DNA from: Desulfobotulus pelophilus
GTDB taxonomy: Bacteria > Desulfobacterota > Desulfobacteria > Desulfobacterales > ASO4-4
DNA: 64,000 nt
Assembly: GCF_026155325.1 (NCBI RefSeq)
Contig: NZ_JAPFPW010000011.1
Coordinates: 1-64,000, forward strand
Direction of reading: 5' to 3'
The notes beneath the pieces were generated by a model. The model was not told the DNA's origin, did no database searches, and worked only from the letters and a program-made list of their open reading frames with translations. The translations under genes were made by a program, and so were the position numbers. Shown here piece by piece: positions 1-8,348 of this stretch. Numbering within the stretch: the stretch's first letter is position 1; every line of letters starts with the position of its first letter.

Positions 1-172
1 CTTACCCATGAAACATAGCGGATTAGGTTTGACGATACCTTTCCCTTAGGGTAAGGTACCGCATTTTGGGGCTGCTGTTTACGGCAGACAATGATTTTAT
101 CAGGAAAGAACAAGGGAGTTTCTTATTGTAAAGTTTTCTTTGCAATAGGAATCATTCCGTTAGGGAGAACCA

Positions 173-580
173 ATGGTATCAAAAAAATGGAGCACCATTT
201 TCACACCCGAAAAAATGAAAAATTTATTTCCAGAAGATCGTTCCAATTCTTTTTTCGATGCACTGTTTGGGGATCCTGAGGAAGGAGCCTATGATATCAG
301 CCTTACATTCCGGGGGGAAGGGGCAGAAGATGTACTGGATTTCGCTTTTGTGCTGGAACAGAGGCCTGGAAAGTGCCTTGTCTGCAGCCTGACCTATGGT
401 TTGCCAGATGTTTTTATGCGTCACCCCGTGATCAATGTAAAAGGGCTTGTTTCCGATCTTGTTGCAGCCATTGGAGAGAATGCACAATGCAAGAGCTGGG
501 AACTTGGTCCAACGCGGGAAATAAGCCGTTCCTCCCATGAAATCCCCTTACGCCTCACGATTGTTTCTGGCATGGAGTAA
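173..580 (+). CDS. Conserved hypothetical protein, small soluble
   Basis: A 135-residue protein that starts at an ATG preceded by AGGGAG at good spacing. It has no signal peptide or membrane segment. The N-terminal segment TPEKMKNLFPEDRSNSFFDA and the phrases RPGKCLVCSLTYGLP and RHPVINVKGL look strongly constrained. I recall similar short proteins in sulfate-reducing Desulfobacterota, where they carry a misleading homeobox label, but no biochemical function is known to me. It stands alone, with about 310 bases before the next gene. The two cysteines of KCLVC could bind a metal, which is only inference. The gene call is firm and the function is unknown. Confidence 0.75.
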   Translation: MVSKKWSTIFTPEKMKNLFPEDRSNSFFDALFGDPEEGAYDISLTFRGEGAEDVLDFAFVLEQRPGKCLVCSLTYGLPDVFMRHPVINVKGLVSDLVAAIGENAQCKSWELGPTREISRSSHEIPLRLTIVSGME

Positions 581-891
581 TTCATGTGTTCTGTATTTTT
601 TTGATGCGTAATAAAAAGAGTCGGGCTTTTGTTGGATATTGCCTGGCTTTTTCTATCGTTCATGCGGGTTTTTTTGTCTTGGTTTACAGTCTAAAGCCTT
701 TGTATTCATGAGTTTTTTAGAACCACATGAAAATGCAGGGGGCCTTGACATTGACCTGCATAAGACGGCATATTGTTTATTTAAACACACAACAGAAACC
801 GGGCTTGCAGGGCATGGCAGGAGGTGCTGCCGCCTGTCTGCAGGAACCATGGCAACAACGATTGATAACTTTGCTTAAAGAGACTCTGAAT
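581..891. other. Intergenic leader upstream of the purine permease
   Basis: There is no convincing gene in this stretch, although an open frame runs through most of it into the permease. A GC-rich imperfect hairpin (about 814-840, arms GGCAGGAGG and CCGCCTGTC) lies 50 bases before the permease start. I could not fit the conserved core of a purine riboswitch here. Confidence 0.4.
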
Positions 892-2196
892 ATGACCGCA
901 CAGTTAGCTAATCTTTTTAAACTTGCAGAAAACAGAACAACAGCACGTCAGGAAGTGATAGCAGGCCTTACCACCTTTCTGACCATGGCCTACATCATTT
1001 TCGTGAATCCCACCATATTGGAAAAAGCGGGAATGGACAAGGGAGCACTGATCACAGCAACTATCCTTGCTGCTGGCTTTGCGACCATACTCGTTGGGCT
1101 TTGGGCCAATGTGCCGTTTGGAATGGCGCCGGGCATGGGTTTGAATGCTTTTTTTGCCTACACTCTGGTTCAGGGGCAGGAGATGGCGTGGCAGACTGCT
1201 CTCGGTGTTGTTTTCATATCCGGTATCTTTTTTCTCCTGCTCACCCTGCTGGGTGTCCGAAAATGGATTATAGCCGCCATACCTGTGGAGTTACGTCTGG
1301 GAACCGCTGCGGGTATTGGTCTTTTCATTACATTTATCGGGCTTCAGAATCTTGGTCTGATTGTCCAGCATCCGGTTACCATGGTTGGTCTCGGTAAATT
1401 GACGACACCGGTTATCCTTGGGCTTGGAGGACTGGCATTGATAGCCATCCTTGAAGTGATGCGTATTCGGGGTTCCATACTTATCGGAATTATTGTCACA
1501 ACTATTTTAGGTATGTTATCTGGTGTGGTGAGCGCTCCGGAGAAACTTTTTTCTACGCCTCCATCCATTGCTCCCATTTTCATGCAGCTGGACATTTTGT
1601 CTGCTCTGAAATGGGGGTTCGCTGGTGCCATCTTTTCGTTTATGTTTGTTGATCTTTTTGATTCCATAGGCACGGTTGTGGCGTGCTCTTATGAAGCAGA
1701 GATGGTGGAAGAAGATGGAACCATCCGGTCCATTGACAGGGTCCTTGAAGCGGATGCAGTGGCTACGGTTGCCGGTGCTCTCATGGGAACGAGCACGACC
1801 ACTACTTATGTGGAATCCGGCGCCGGTATTGCAGAAGGTGGGCGAACAGGTCTTACGGCTCTGACAACGGGCCTTCTGTTCCTTTCAGCACTTCTTGTTA
1901 CGCCTTTTATTGCCGTTGTACCTGCATTCGCAACGGCTCCGGCTCTTATTGTTGTGGGCGTATTCATGTTTAAAAATGTTCATAAAATTGATTTTCAGAC
2001 ATTTGAAACGGCTTTTCCGGCTTTTCTGACCATTATTTTGATGCCCTTGACCTACAGCATCAGCATGGGACTTTGTGTGGGGTTTCTCTCTTTTATTCTT
2101 GTATCATCGTTTTCAGGGAAAATTCGGACTATTCATCCTGTTATGTGGATTATTGGTGCTTTTTCTCTTGTTGAACTCCTGCTGAAAGCCTTATAA
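892..2196 (+). CDS. AzgA-type NCS2 purine permease (hypoxanthine/guanine/adenine)
   Basis: An inner-membrane permease expected to import hypoxanthine, guanine or adenine with protons. The chosen start gives MTAQLANLFKLAENRTTARQ, the usual AzgA/PbuG N-terminus, and a 434-residue protein of normal family length; an upstream in-frame ATG at 727 would add 55 residues unlike the family. The family signatures GLTTFLTMAYIIFVNP, GMAPGMGLNAFFAYT and GTSTTTTYVESGAGI are intact, the last being a conserved substrate-site loop. About 12 hydrophobic segments follow. A phosphoribosyltransferase gene lies about 200 bases downstream, which fits purine salvage. The exact base transported cannot be read from the sequence. 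Confidence 0.88.
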   Translation: MTAQLANLFKLAENRTTARQEVIAGLTTFLTMAYIIFVNPTILEKAGMDKGALITATILAAGFATILVGLWANVPFGMAPGMGLNAFFAYTLVQGQEMAWQTALGVVFISGIFFLLLTLLGVRKWIIAAIPVELRLGTAAGIGLFITFIGLQNLGLIVQHPVTMVGLGKLTTPVILGLGGLALIAILEVMRIRGSILIGIIVTTILGMLSGVVSAPEKLFSTPPSIAPIFMQLDILSALKWGFAGAIFSFMFVDLFDSIGTVVACSYEAEMVEEDGTIRSIDRVLEADAVATVAGALMGTSTTTTYVESGAGIAEGGRTGLTALTTGLLFLSALLVTPFIAVVPAFATAPALIVVGVFMFKNVHKIDFQTFETAFPAFLTIILMPLTYSISMGLCVGFLSFILVSSFSGKIRTIHPVMWIIGAFSLVELLLKAL

Positions 2197-2214
2197 AAGT
2201 ATATATGTTGTTTC

Positions 2215-2251
2215 TAACAGGCGGCTTTCGTTTCCCGAAGGCCGCCTGTTA
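2215..2251 (+). terminator. Hairpin terminator after the purine permease
   Basis: A long stem, TAACAGGCGGC with GCCGCCTGTTA extended by CTTTCG/CGAAGG-type pairs, begins 18 bases after the permease stop. It lacks a clear T-run, so it may be rho-assisted or only stabilise the 3' end. Confidence 0.6.
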
Positions 2252-2392
2252 CAGCAAAATCAATGCTGCTGGTATTTTGAAAAAGAACAATCTTTCTTGT
2301 GCGTTTATGATGGTTAACAGCTTTCAAATATTGCAGGCATCATCGAACATGTGACCAATACTCAATCAGGATGTAACGGATACAGGAGAACT

Positions 2393-2947
2393 ATGGAAGC
2401 TGCCCCTAATAAAGTGTATATCAGTGCCGGGCAGATGGAGCAGGATTGCTGGGCGTTTGCTAAGGATCTTTTCAGAAAGGGTCTGAATTTTGATCTTTTT
2501 GTTGGTGTAACCCGTGGTGGAGCCCAGGTATCCATCTATATGCAGGAAGTGTTCAGTGTTCTTACGGGCAAAATGAAGGGATACGCAACCATACAGGCTC
2601 GATCCTATGAGGGGTTTTTTGATGCCCGAAATAATGTGGAAGTGGACAATGTCGAGTCCGTAATTCGTCATGTGAAACCCGGCATCCGAATTCTTGTGAT
2701 TGATGATATTTTTGACAGAGGGAAAACCTTTGAAGCTGTCAAGGATGCCATTATAAGGGAACTTCCCTATCCGGATGTGCATTTGTCCCTGGCGGCACTT
2801 TATTATAAACCGGAGAACAGTCAGGTTTCCATACGGCCGGATTATTTCTACCGAATTTTTGCTTCCCGAGACTGGCTGGTCCTGCCCCACGAACTGGATG
2901 GTTTAACCAGAGACGAGATGACTGCAAAAGGTTTTGTCTGGCCCTGA
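2393..2947 (+). CDS. Purine-type phosphoribosyltransferase
   Basis: A 184-residue type I phosphoribosyltransferase that would join a free base to PRPP. The PRPP-binding motif ILVIDDIFDRGKT is intact and is preceded by the FVGVTRGGA loop typical of hypoxanthine/xanthine-guanine enzymes. I start it at the ATG with TACAGGAGAACT in front rather than at the upstream GTG (2351), which has no ribosome site. The length suits an Hpt/Gpt-like enzyme. It sits behind a purine permease, which supports base salvage. A terminator-like hairpin lies between the two genes, so they are probably separate transcripts. Base specificity is not determined. Confidence 0.8.
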   Translation: MEAAPNKVYISAGQMEQDCWAFAKDLFRKGLNFDLFVGVTRGGAQVSIYMQEVFSVLTGKMKGYATIQARSYEGFFDARNNVEVDNVESVIRHVKPGIRILVIDDIFDRGKTFEAVKDAIIRELPYPDVHLSLAALYYKPENSQVSIRPDYFYRIFASRDWLVLPHELDGLTRDEMTAKGFVWP

Positions 2948-2969
2948 TGGCATGTTAGCAAAGGATTCT

Positions 2970-3683
2970 ATGATATTTTCTATTGTCATACCCGCTTATA
3001 ACGAAGAAGATCGCATTCGAAGAACCTTAGAGGAAACAAGCCGATGGCTTGAATCGGAGTCCATGAGTGCGGAGATTCTTGTGGTTAGTGATGGAAGCCG
3101 GGATGGGACCCGTAAGGTAGTGGAGAGTTTTTCAGCCCCAAAAAATGTAAAGCTGCACTGTATGGAATATTTTCCTAATAGAGGGAAGGGGTATGCCGTT
3201 CGCCACGGTATGCTCCATGCGGAAGGTGAACGTATTCTGTTCATGGATGCAGATTATTCCGTACCGGCATCGTTTATTCATACCGCAATGGGCATGCTGG
3301 ACGAGGGGGCGGATGTTGCCATTGCTTCCCGGGCTATGGCAGGCTCTACCATTCAGCAGCACCAGAAACCTGTCAGAGAACTTGCAGGGAAATGCTATAC
3401 TCTGATACAAAATCTTTATCTTGGATTGAGTTACCCGGATACGCAGTGCGGATTTAAACTGTTTAGCCGAAAAGCCTGTCAGGATCTTTTTGCACGTCAG
3501 AAGCTTCACAGTGTCATTTTTGATCCGGAAATTCTCTATCTGGCACACAGGCTGGGGTACAGTGTGTCGCAGTTCCCGGTTGCATGGACCCATCAGGAAG
3601 ACTCGCGTATCCAGTACGATTCCATTTCAAAGACACTGGCAGTTTTTAAAGAGCTTTTCCGTATCCGACAAATTCATGGCTGA
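2970..3683 (+). CDS. GT2 glycosyltransferase, dolichyl-phosphate-glucose synthase-like
   Basis: A family 2 glycosyltransferase of about 237 residues that probably moves a sugar from a nucleotide donor to a polyprenyl phosphate. The N-terminus MIFSIVIPAYNEEDRIRRTL is the classic GT2 donor-binding strand; LFMDADYSVP carries the DxD-type metal site; DTQCGFKLFSR is the acceptor-side motif of DPM1/ALG5-like enzymes. There is no C-terminal membrane domain. AAGGA precedes this ATG at good spacing, but starts at 2934 (overlapping the previous gene by 14 bases) or 2952 are also possible. It may be co-transcribed with the phosphoribosyltransferase. The sugar and acceptor are unknown. Confidence 0.82.
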   Translation: MIFSIVIPAYNEEDRIRRTLEETSRWLESESMSAEILVVSDGSRDGTRKVVESFSAPKNVKLHCMEYFPNRGKGYAVRHGMLHAEGERILFMDADYSVPASFIHTAMGMLDEGADVAIASRAMAGSTIQQHQKPVRELAGKCYTLIQNLYLGLSYPDTQCGFKLFSRKACQDLFARQKLHSVIFDPEILYLAHRLGYSVSQFPVAWTHQEDSRIQYDSISKTLAVFKELFRIRQIHG

Positions 3684-3717
3684 TCGGCAGGTTAAAAAAT
3701 AAACAAACATCAATTTG

Positions 3718-4374
3718 TCAGGGGGGAAGCCCCGGAACGTCTCGTAAGGAGGCGTTTTCTGCTTTTGAAGTGAGCTGCACGGGGGAGCTAAGCAGTGGAA
3801 CAATGCGAATACTTTCATTATTCAGGGGTGCTGTTTCATGACTGGCCATGAGAATTGCTGTATGGTACTCCTTGTTTAATCTGATGAGAAGCCTTATAAA
3901 TTCTGCCTGCCATGGGGCATCCAAAAACGCAAATGGTTCATCAAGAAAAAGCATGTCCGGTTCGAGGGCCATACAACAGGCAAAGGCAAGACGTCTTTTC
4001 ATACCCCCGCTCATTTCGGAAGGTTTTTGATGGGTGGCGCCTTGAAGCTCCATCCGTTCCAGCCAGAACAGGGCTTTTTCCTTTCTGGCTGGTGCAGAAA
4101 AATACCCTGAAAGCTGATATTCCATATTGCCCAGAGCCGAACACCATGGAAGCAGGGGAGTATCCTGCAGAAGACAGGCCGGACGCTGGGCATGAAGCTC
4201 CCGGATACCTGAATCCGGCTGGATGATACCGGCTGCTATTTCAAGAAGAGTTGTTTTGCCAATACCCGATGGACCGGTAAGGCAGACCATTTCTCCCGCC
4301 TTAATGGAAAAAGTTACATTCCCCAGTACGTTTTTTTTCTGCAAAGTTTTCGTAACATTCAAGAGTTTAAGCAT
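3718..4374 (-). CDS. ABC transporter ATP-binding protein, SsuB/TauB/NrtD type
   Basis: The cytoplasmic ATPase of an importer, 218 residues, last gene of the receptor-binding protein-permease-ATPase run. The Walker A is GPSGIGKTT, the Q-loop is in LLQDTPLLPW, the signature is the family variant MSGGMKRRLAFA, and the Walker B is MLFLDEPFAFLD. The D-loop and H-switch (MASHE) are present. It overlaps the permease gene by eight bases, so the two are probably translationally coupled. The C-terminal 30 residues are not conserved domain sequence. The subfamily normally moves sulfonates, nitrate, taurine or thiamine precursors; the substrate here is not evident. Confidence 0.85.
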   Translation of the reverse strand: MLKLLNVTKTLQKKNVLGNVTFSIKAGEMVCLTGPSGIGKTTLLEIAAGIIQPDSGIRELHAQRPACLLQDTPLLPWCSALGNMEYQLSGYFSAPARKEKALFWLERMELQGATHQKPSEMSGGMKRRLAFACCMALEPDMLFLDEPFAFLDAPWQAEFIRLLIRLNKEYHTAILMASHETAPLNNESIRIVPLLSSPVQLTSKAENASLRDVPGLPP

Positions 4375-5107
4375 GCTTTCCTCGCTGCGTGGCCGCCGCC
4401 TGTCTCATGGGCCGTATCAGGCCAAATTCGATAGCCATGCCCATTCCAACAAGGATGCAGCCCCAGGCAAAAAGTTCCGGCATTTCCAACATTCTGTAGG
4501 CCCAGTAAATCCTTGATCCTATACCTTGGGTACTGCCCAGAAATTCGGCTACAGCCGTGACTTTCCAGCAACTTCCCAGAGCAAAGGAGAGGCCTGCAAG
4601 AAGATTGGGTTGAATGCCTCTCAATATAAGGTCTTTGGCTATGCGACCTTTTTTGACACCATGAATTCTTGCCATCTTGAACAGGCGGGTGTCCAGACTG
4701 GCTACGCCGTTGGCTATTGTAAAAAAAAGGGGAGGAAATAGGGACGCCAGTACAACGAAGATGGGAACAGTACTGCCCGTACCTGCCCATATCATGATGA
4801 GGGTGATCCATAAAATGGGGGGCGTTGCCTGGAGTGCTGCCACAAGAGGGGTTATGAGGGACATGGTTTTTTGGGAGAGACCCGCAGGAATCCCTGTGAG
4901 AAGTGCGAGGCCAAGGGTGATGGATATGGCGGACACTCCTCGGAAAACCGTGATGGTAATATGGATCCAGGTGTTCCCATCAAGGCTCATGGCAGCAAGG
5001 CATAAGCCCGTTTCCAGAGGGCTTGGAACGAGATGGCTGCCCATTATCCATGAAAGGGATGTCCATAATAAGAACAGAAGACCGAAGGAAAAAAAGAAAG
5101 GTGACAT
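4367..5107 (-). CDS. ABC transporter permease, SsuC/TauC type
   Basis: An inner-membrane permease of 246 residues with about six hydrophobic helices. The cytoplasmic EAA loop, which docks with the ATPase, is seen around ARIHGVKKGRIAKDLIL. It follows the binding-protein gene by nine bases and overlaps the ATPase gene. Its size and composition are normal for the BPD_transp_1 family in nitrate/sulfonate/taurine-type importers. The neighbouring outer-membrane receptor suggests that the ligand is scarce or too large for porins, which is inference. Confidence 0.83.
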   Translation of the reverse strand: MSPFFFSFGLLFLLWTSLSWIMGSHLVPSPLETGLCLAAMSLDGNTWIHITITVFRGVSAISITLGLALLTGIPAGLSQKTMSLITPLVAALQATPPILWITLIMIWAGTGSTVPIFVVLASLFPPLFFTIANGVASLDTRLFKMARIHGVKKGRIAKDLILRGIQPNLLAGLSFALGSCWKVTAVAEFLGSTQGIGSRIYWAYRMLEMPELFAWGCILVGMGMAIEFGLIRPMRQAAATQRGKHA

Positions 5108-5116
5108 GGTGTCCGT

Positions 5117-6133
5117 CTACATGGGTTCCCAGAAAAAATCATTCCGGTTTTTCAGTGTTTCAAGGAAACCGGGCATGAGAATGGACAGATAGGACCTGAT
5201 TTCTTTTTCCGCATCAAGAGCGGTTTTCACCAGTACCACATCCCTTTCAAGGGACGCCGCTATCATTTCCTTCGGAATAAAGCCTGTAAACATAGTTGGC
5301 AGTGCATCCAGAGCCTCCATTGCAGCGTCTGCATCCATGGTCAGTTTTTCCCCTTCTCTGATGAGTGTGTCAAGAATAGATTGTACAAGATGGGGATAGG
5401 CGGCAGCGGTTTTTGCATTGACGGCTATGCCAGCCAGGGGAATGCGCCCTGGCCCTCCTGTTTTTCTTCCGTAATAATCTTCTATGTTCTCAACTATCCG
5501 TATGGTTTTATCTTTTGCTATGAGACTGGAGAGTAAGGGTTCGGGTAGGAGAGCCGTATCCAGCCGGCCATCGAGAAGCATGAGGGCAAGTTGTCGGGGT
5601 TCGTGAGATGCAAAAATGATGGCTTGCCTGTCCTCTTTCTGAATGGATCGGATGAGGGAAACAGCTGGGGTACCCGGAGGAGTGAAGGCCAGCTGAGTTC
5701 CCTTTATATCATCCAGTCCATGGATTTTGGAATTCCTTGAAACAAGATAAAATTTACGCCATCCGCTGATCAGAAGAAGCCTGACCGGTGCTCCGGCGGA
5801 CTGAGCCCTGGCAAAGCCTTCCGTATCACCCAGCCACAGGTCACCCTTACCGGCCAGCATGATTCCCCTTAAATCATCAAGATTTTTCCATAGTTCAACG
5901 CGGATGTTGCAGTTCTCAAGGAGCTCCCCTTTTTTCAGGGCGGACCAGAAGGGGAGCTGTGGTGTGGTGGCAAGGTCTGAAGTATAGAAGGTAAGGGTGG
6001 GAAGATCAGGATTCCGGCCAAAAAGAAGGGTCTCATCGGGTCGGTTTTTGACAAGCAGGAGGCCTCCTGCTAAAGCCAATATGCTTATACATGTCAGTGT
6101 TATCAGAATTTTTGCCTGGTTGGATTTCAGCAT
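5117..6133 (-). CDS. Periplasmic substrate-binding protein, NMT1/SsuA-like
   Basis: A 338-residue binding protein with an N-terminal hydrophobic segment (about residues 8-28, no lipobox cysteine) that acts as a signal peptide or membrane anchor. The mature part follows the NrtA/SsuA/ThiY two-lobed fold: LPTLTFYTSDLATTP at the start, GDLWLGDTEGFARA for the first-lobe ligand loop, and IKGTQLAFTPPGTPAVSLIR for the hinge. Its ATG shares an A with the stop of the receptor gene (TGATG), so expression is coupled to it. The ligand is unknown; the link to a TonB receptor is unusual for classic sulfonate systems. Confidence 0.8.
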   Translation of the reverse strand: MLKSNQAKILITLTCISILALAGGLLLVKNRPDETLLFGRNPDLPTLTFYTSDLATTPQLPFWSALKKGELLENCNIRVELWKNLDDLRGIMLAGKGDLWLGDTEGFARAQSAGAPVRLLLISGWRKFYLVSRNSKIHGLDDIKGTQLAFTPPGTPAVSLIRSIQKEDRQAIIFASHEPRQLALMLLDGRLDTALLPEPLLSSLIAKDKTIRIVENIEDYYGRKTGGPGRIPLAGIAVNAKTAAAYPHLVQSILDTLIREGEKLTMDADAAMEALDALPTMFTGFIPKEMIAASLERDVVLVKTALDAEKEIRSYLSILMPGFLETLKNRNDFFWEPM

Positions 6134-8283
6134 CAGAAGATAACCCTGTAGGTGATAACAATGTTTCTGCCCGGTTCATTCAGAAGAGCAGGTTTTCGTC
6201 CTGTGGAGAGATGGTCTCTGTAGGTGGCATCCAGCAGATTGTTGGCCGTTAAGGCCAGTTCGTGAAAACTTCCGGCAAAGGGCATGCTGTAGCTGATACC
6301 TGTATTGAGGGTAAGCCATCCGGGAGTTTTTCTTTCATCCGGTGCAACCTCGGACTGCCTGGCTGCCCAAACGGCTTCCATATGACCGTTCAGCCCGGAG
6401 GATGCCGTACGACGAATACCGGCAAGGCCATTGAAAGGATAAATGTTGTCAAGGTCTTGGTTTTCCGTTCGGTTTTTCCCCCGTAACCATGCCACATGGC
6501 CATAGGCCGTCCAGTCTTCCATGAAGTGCCATTCGATTTCAGCCTCGCTTCCGTAAATTCGGGCTGTTTCGATATTTTGCATTTCATGTCTTTGGTCGCT
6601 GATTCTTTTTTCGACAATCAGGTCATCCACCTCATTGAAAAAAGCACTGATGCTGGCATTGATTCTGCTGGTGGTGTGGTGCAGGCCGTATTCAAAAAAC
6701 CGGGATCTCTCCGGATCCAGATCCCGGTTACCGTAGACGGCATATTGGCCAAGGTCGATATATTTGAAGCGTTCCATGAGATCGGGTGCACGATAGCTCG
6801 AGGCTGCGAGAAAAGTCATGGACCATTGTGGAATAAACCGCCAGGCCAGACCTGCATGGAAGTTCCAGCTGAAGTCATGGTAATCATCTTCCGTACGAAT
6901 CAAGGGGTTTTCCGTATTGGGGGCAGGGGGAAGAATCCATTGGTAATGGTCTTTACTGTCAGCCCTGAGAAAATCCAGCCTGCCGCCAAAATTGAGGGTG
7001 AGGTTGGGGGAAAGAGCCCACATATCCTCTGCAAAAATGCCACCAGAAAATTGTTTTGAGTCTGCAAGGGGGTTGTCAATACCTGTGGTTCCGTTCCGAA
7101 AGTTTCGTTTTCGGGTGGATTTCATCTCCCATTCCCATATATCCATCCCAAGGGCGAGGTCATGTTTACCTGTTTCAATCTCGTTGATCCATTTCATCCC
7201 CCAGGTGGTATGGCTGGCAGAAGGATTGAGGCTGGCTACGGCTCCTGCTGGCGGCATCTGGTCAATGCGGACATCCCTGTCGATTTTCTGATGGAAGAAA
7301 CTGATATCGGAGCGTTTCCACGCATACTGGTGCGGAGTAAAGGAGTGATGGATGCTCATCATTTCCCTTGATATATCCCTGTAGGTAACATCAGCCACAG
7401 CGGGCATGGAAGCTTCACCTTTTCCGGGAATACCGATCTCATTTCCTTTTATATATTGAAACTGAAAGACTGTCTGGTGTAGCTCATTCCATCGGAAGCC
7501 TGTTTTAATGGAGCCGCCCATGTCGTCAAACTGACTGTTATGGACCTCTGCTCCATCTCCGTCTTTGTAGCTGTCGTGATCCCTCAGGCTCCCTGATGCA
7601 TAGACCCAGTGGTTGGGGGCCGTATGCATGAGGGATGTATGGGTGCTGTATCCTTCCGGGTTGCTCTGGTGGGTGACGGTGAAGGAAGCATGGAACGACG
7701 GTTCTGGAGAAAAAGTACCTTTTTTGGTGATAACGTTGACAACACCTCCTATGGATCCGGAGCCGTAGAGTGCACTCACAGGACCTTTAAGTACTTCAAT
7801 TCGTTCAATTTCATCGGGATGGAGCAGGCCGAACTGGGCGTTGAGATCTGTGGCTGTGTTAACACGGCAGCCGTCAATGAGAAAAATAACGCGGTTTCTG
7901 CTCAGTCCCCGTATGCTTACCTCAGAACCCCACAGAGAATCCGAAGTTTTGTTGACTCCGGATATCCGCTGGAGAGCGTTGCTGATACTGACGGGCTGTG
8001 CCTGGAAAATGGTGGTGTCATTCACTATTCCCACGCCCCCGGGGGTCTGAGATATGGGAGTGGCACTTCCTCTGGCGGAAACAATCAGCTTTTCGAGGAC
8101 AATGGCCTCTTCCGCATGTTTTGCCGGAGGTTCTGATGGGTTGGCCTGACAGTGCAGAGCCGGAAAGAGGCTTCCAAAACTCAGTAAAAGGCCCAGCGTC
8201 ACGCACTTGGTGCAAGCACATTGTTTATGAAGAACAATTTGGTATAGTTTGATTTTAATGCGCTGTAAGGCGTATCCGGTCAA
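6133..8283 (-). CDS. TonB-dependent outer-membrane receptor
   Basis: An outer-membrane beta-barrel that brings in a large or scarce ligand using TonB energy. I start it at a TTG (8283) with GAGGAG seven bases before; the open frame continues upstream to 8472, but that would overlap hndD and lacks a ribosome site. The product is 716 residues: signal peptide ending near LHCQA, a TonB-box region (EEAIVLEKLIVSA), a plug domain (SEVSIRGLSRNRVIFLIDG, LKGPVSALYGSGSIGGVVNV), then a 22-strand-type barrel ending in phenylalanine as required by the Bam machinery. It heads an importer operon with a binding protein, permease and ATPase. Siderophore, corrinoid or other ligand cannot be decided. Confidence 0.85.
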   Translation of the reverse strand: MTGYALQRIKIKLYQIVLHKQCACTKCVTLGLLLSFGSLFPALHCQANPSEPPAKHAEEAIVLEKLIVSARGSATPISQTPGGVGIVNDTTIFQAQPVSISNALQRISGVNKTSDSLWGSEVSIRGLSRNRVIFLIDGCRVNTATDLNAQFGLLHPDEIERIEVLKGPVSALYGSGSIGGVVNVITKKGTFSPEPSFHASFTVTHQSNPEGYSTHTSLMHTAPNHWVYASGSLRDHDSYKDGDGAEVHNSQFDDMGGSIKTGFRWNELHQTVFQFQYIKGNEIGIPGKGEASMPAVADVTYRDISREMMSIHHSFTPHQYAWKRSDISFFHQKIDRDVRIDQMPPAGAVASLNPSASHTTWGMKWINEIETGKHDLALGMDIWEWEMKSTRKRNFRNGTTGIDNPLADSKQFSGGIFAEDMWALSPNLTLNFGGRLDFLRADSKDHYQWILPPAPNTENPLIRTEDDYHDFSWNFHAGLAWRFIPQWSMTFLAASSYRAPDLMERFKYIDLGQYAVYGNRDLDPERSRFFEYGLHHTTSRINASISAFFNEVDDLIVEKRISDQRHEMQNIETARIYGSEAEIEWHFMEDWTAYGHVAWLRGKNRTENQDLDNIYPFNGLAGIRRTASSGLNGHMEAVWAARQSEVAPDERKTPGWLTLNTGISYSMPFAGSFHELALTANNLLDATYRDHLSTGRKPALLNEPGRNIVITYRVIF

Positions 8284-8306
8284 GGGCTTTCTCCTCGGCG
8301 TCTGGT

Positions 8307-8341
8307 CTTTCCTCCTTCTCCTCAGAGGAAAAGGAGGAAAG
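8307..8341 (-). terminator. Long hairpin between hndD and the TonB receptor gene
   Basis: Arms CTTTCCTCCTT and AAGGAGGAAAG form an uninterrupted 11-bp stem with a further four or five pairs inside the loop. It lies just after the hndD stop and before the receptor ribosome site. No T-run follows on the minus strand, so it may be a processing or stability element rather than a full terminator. Confidence 0.5.
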
Positions 8342-8348
8342 GGCATTT

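Noticed and set aside
7609-8136. Long plus-strand open frame inside the TonB receptor gene
   Set aside because: It is a shadow of the high-GC third-position pattern of the minus-strand gene, without family features.
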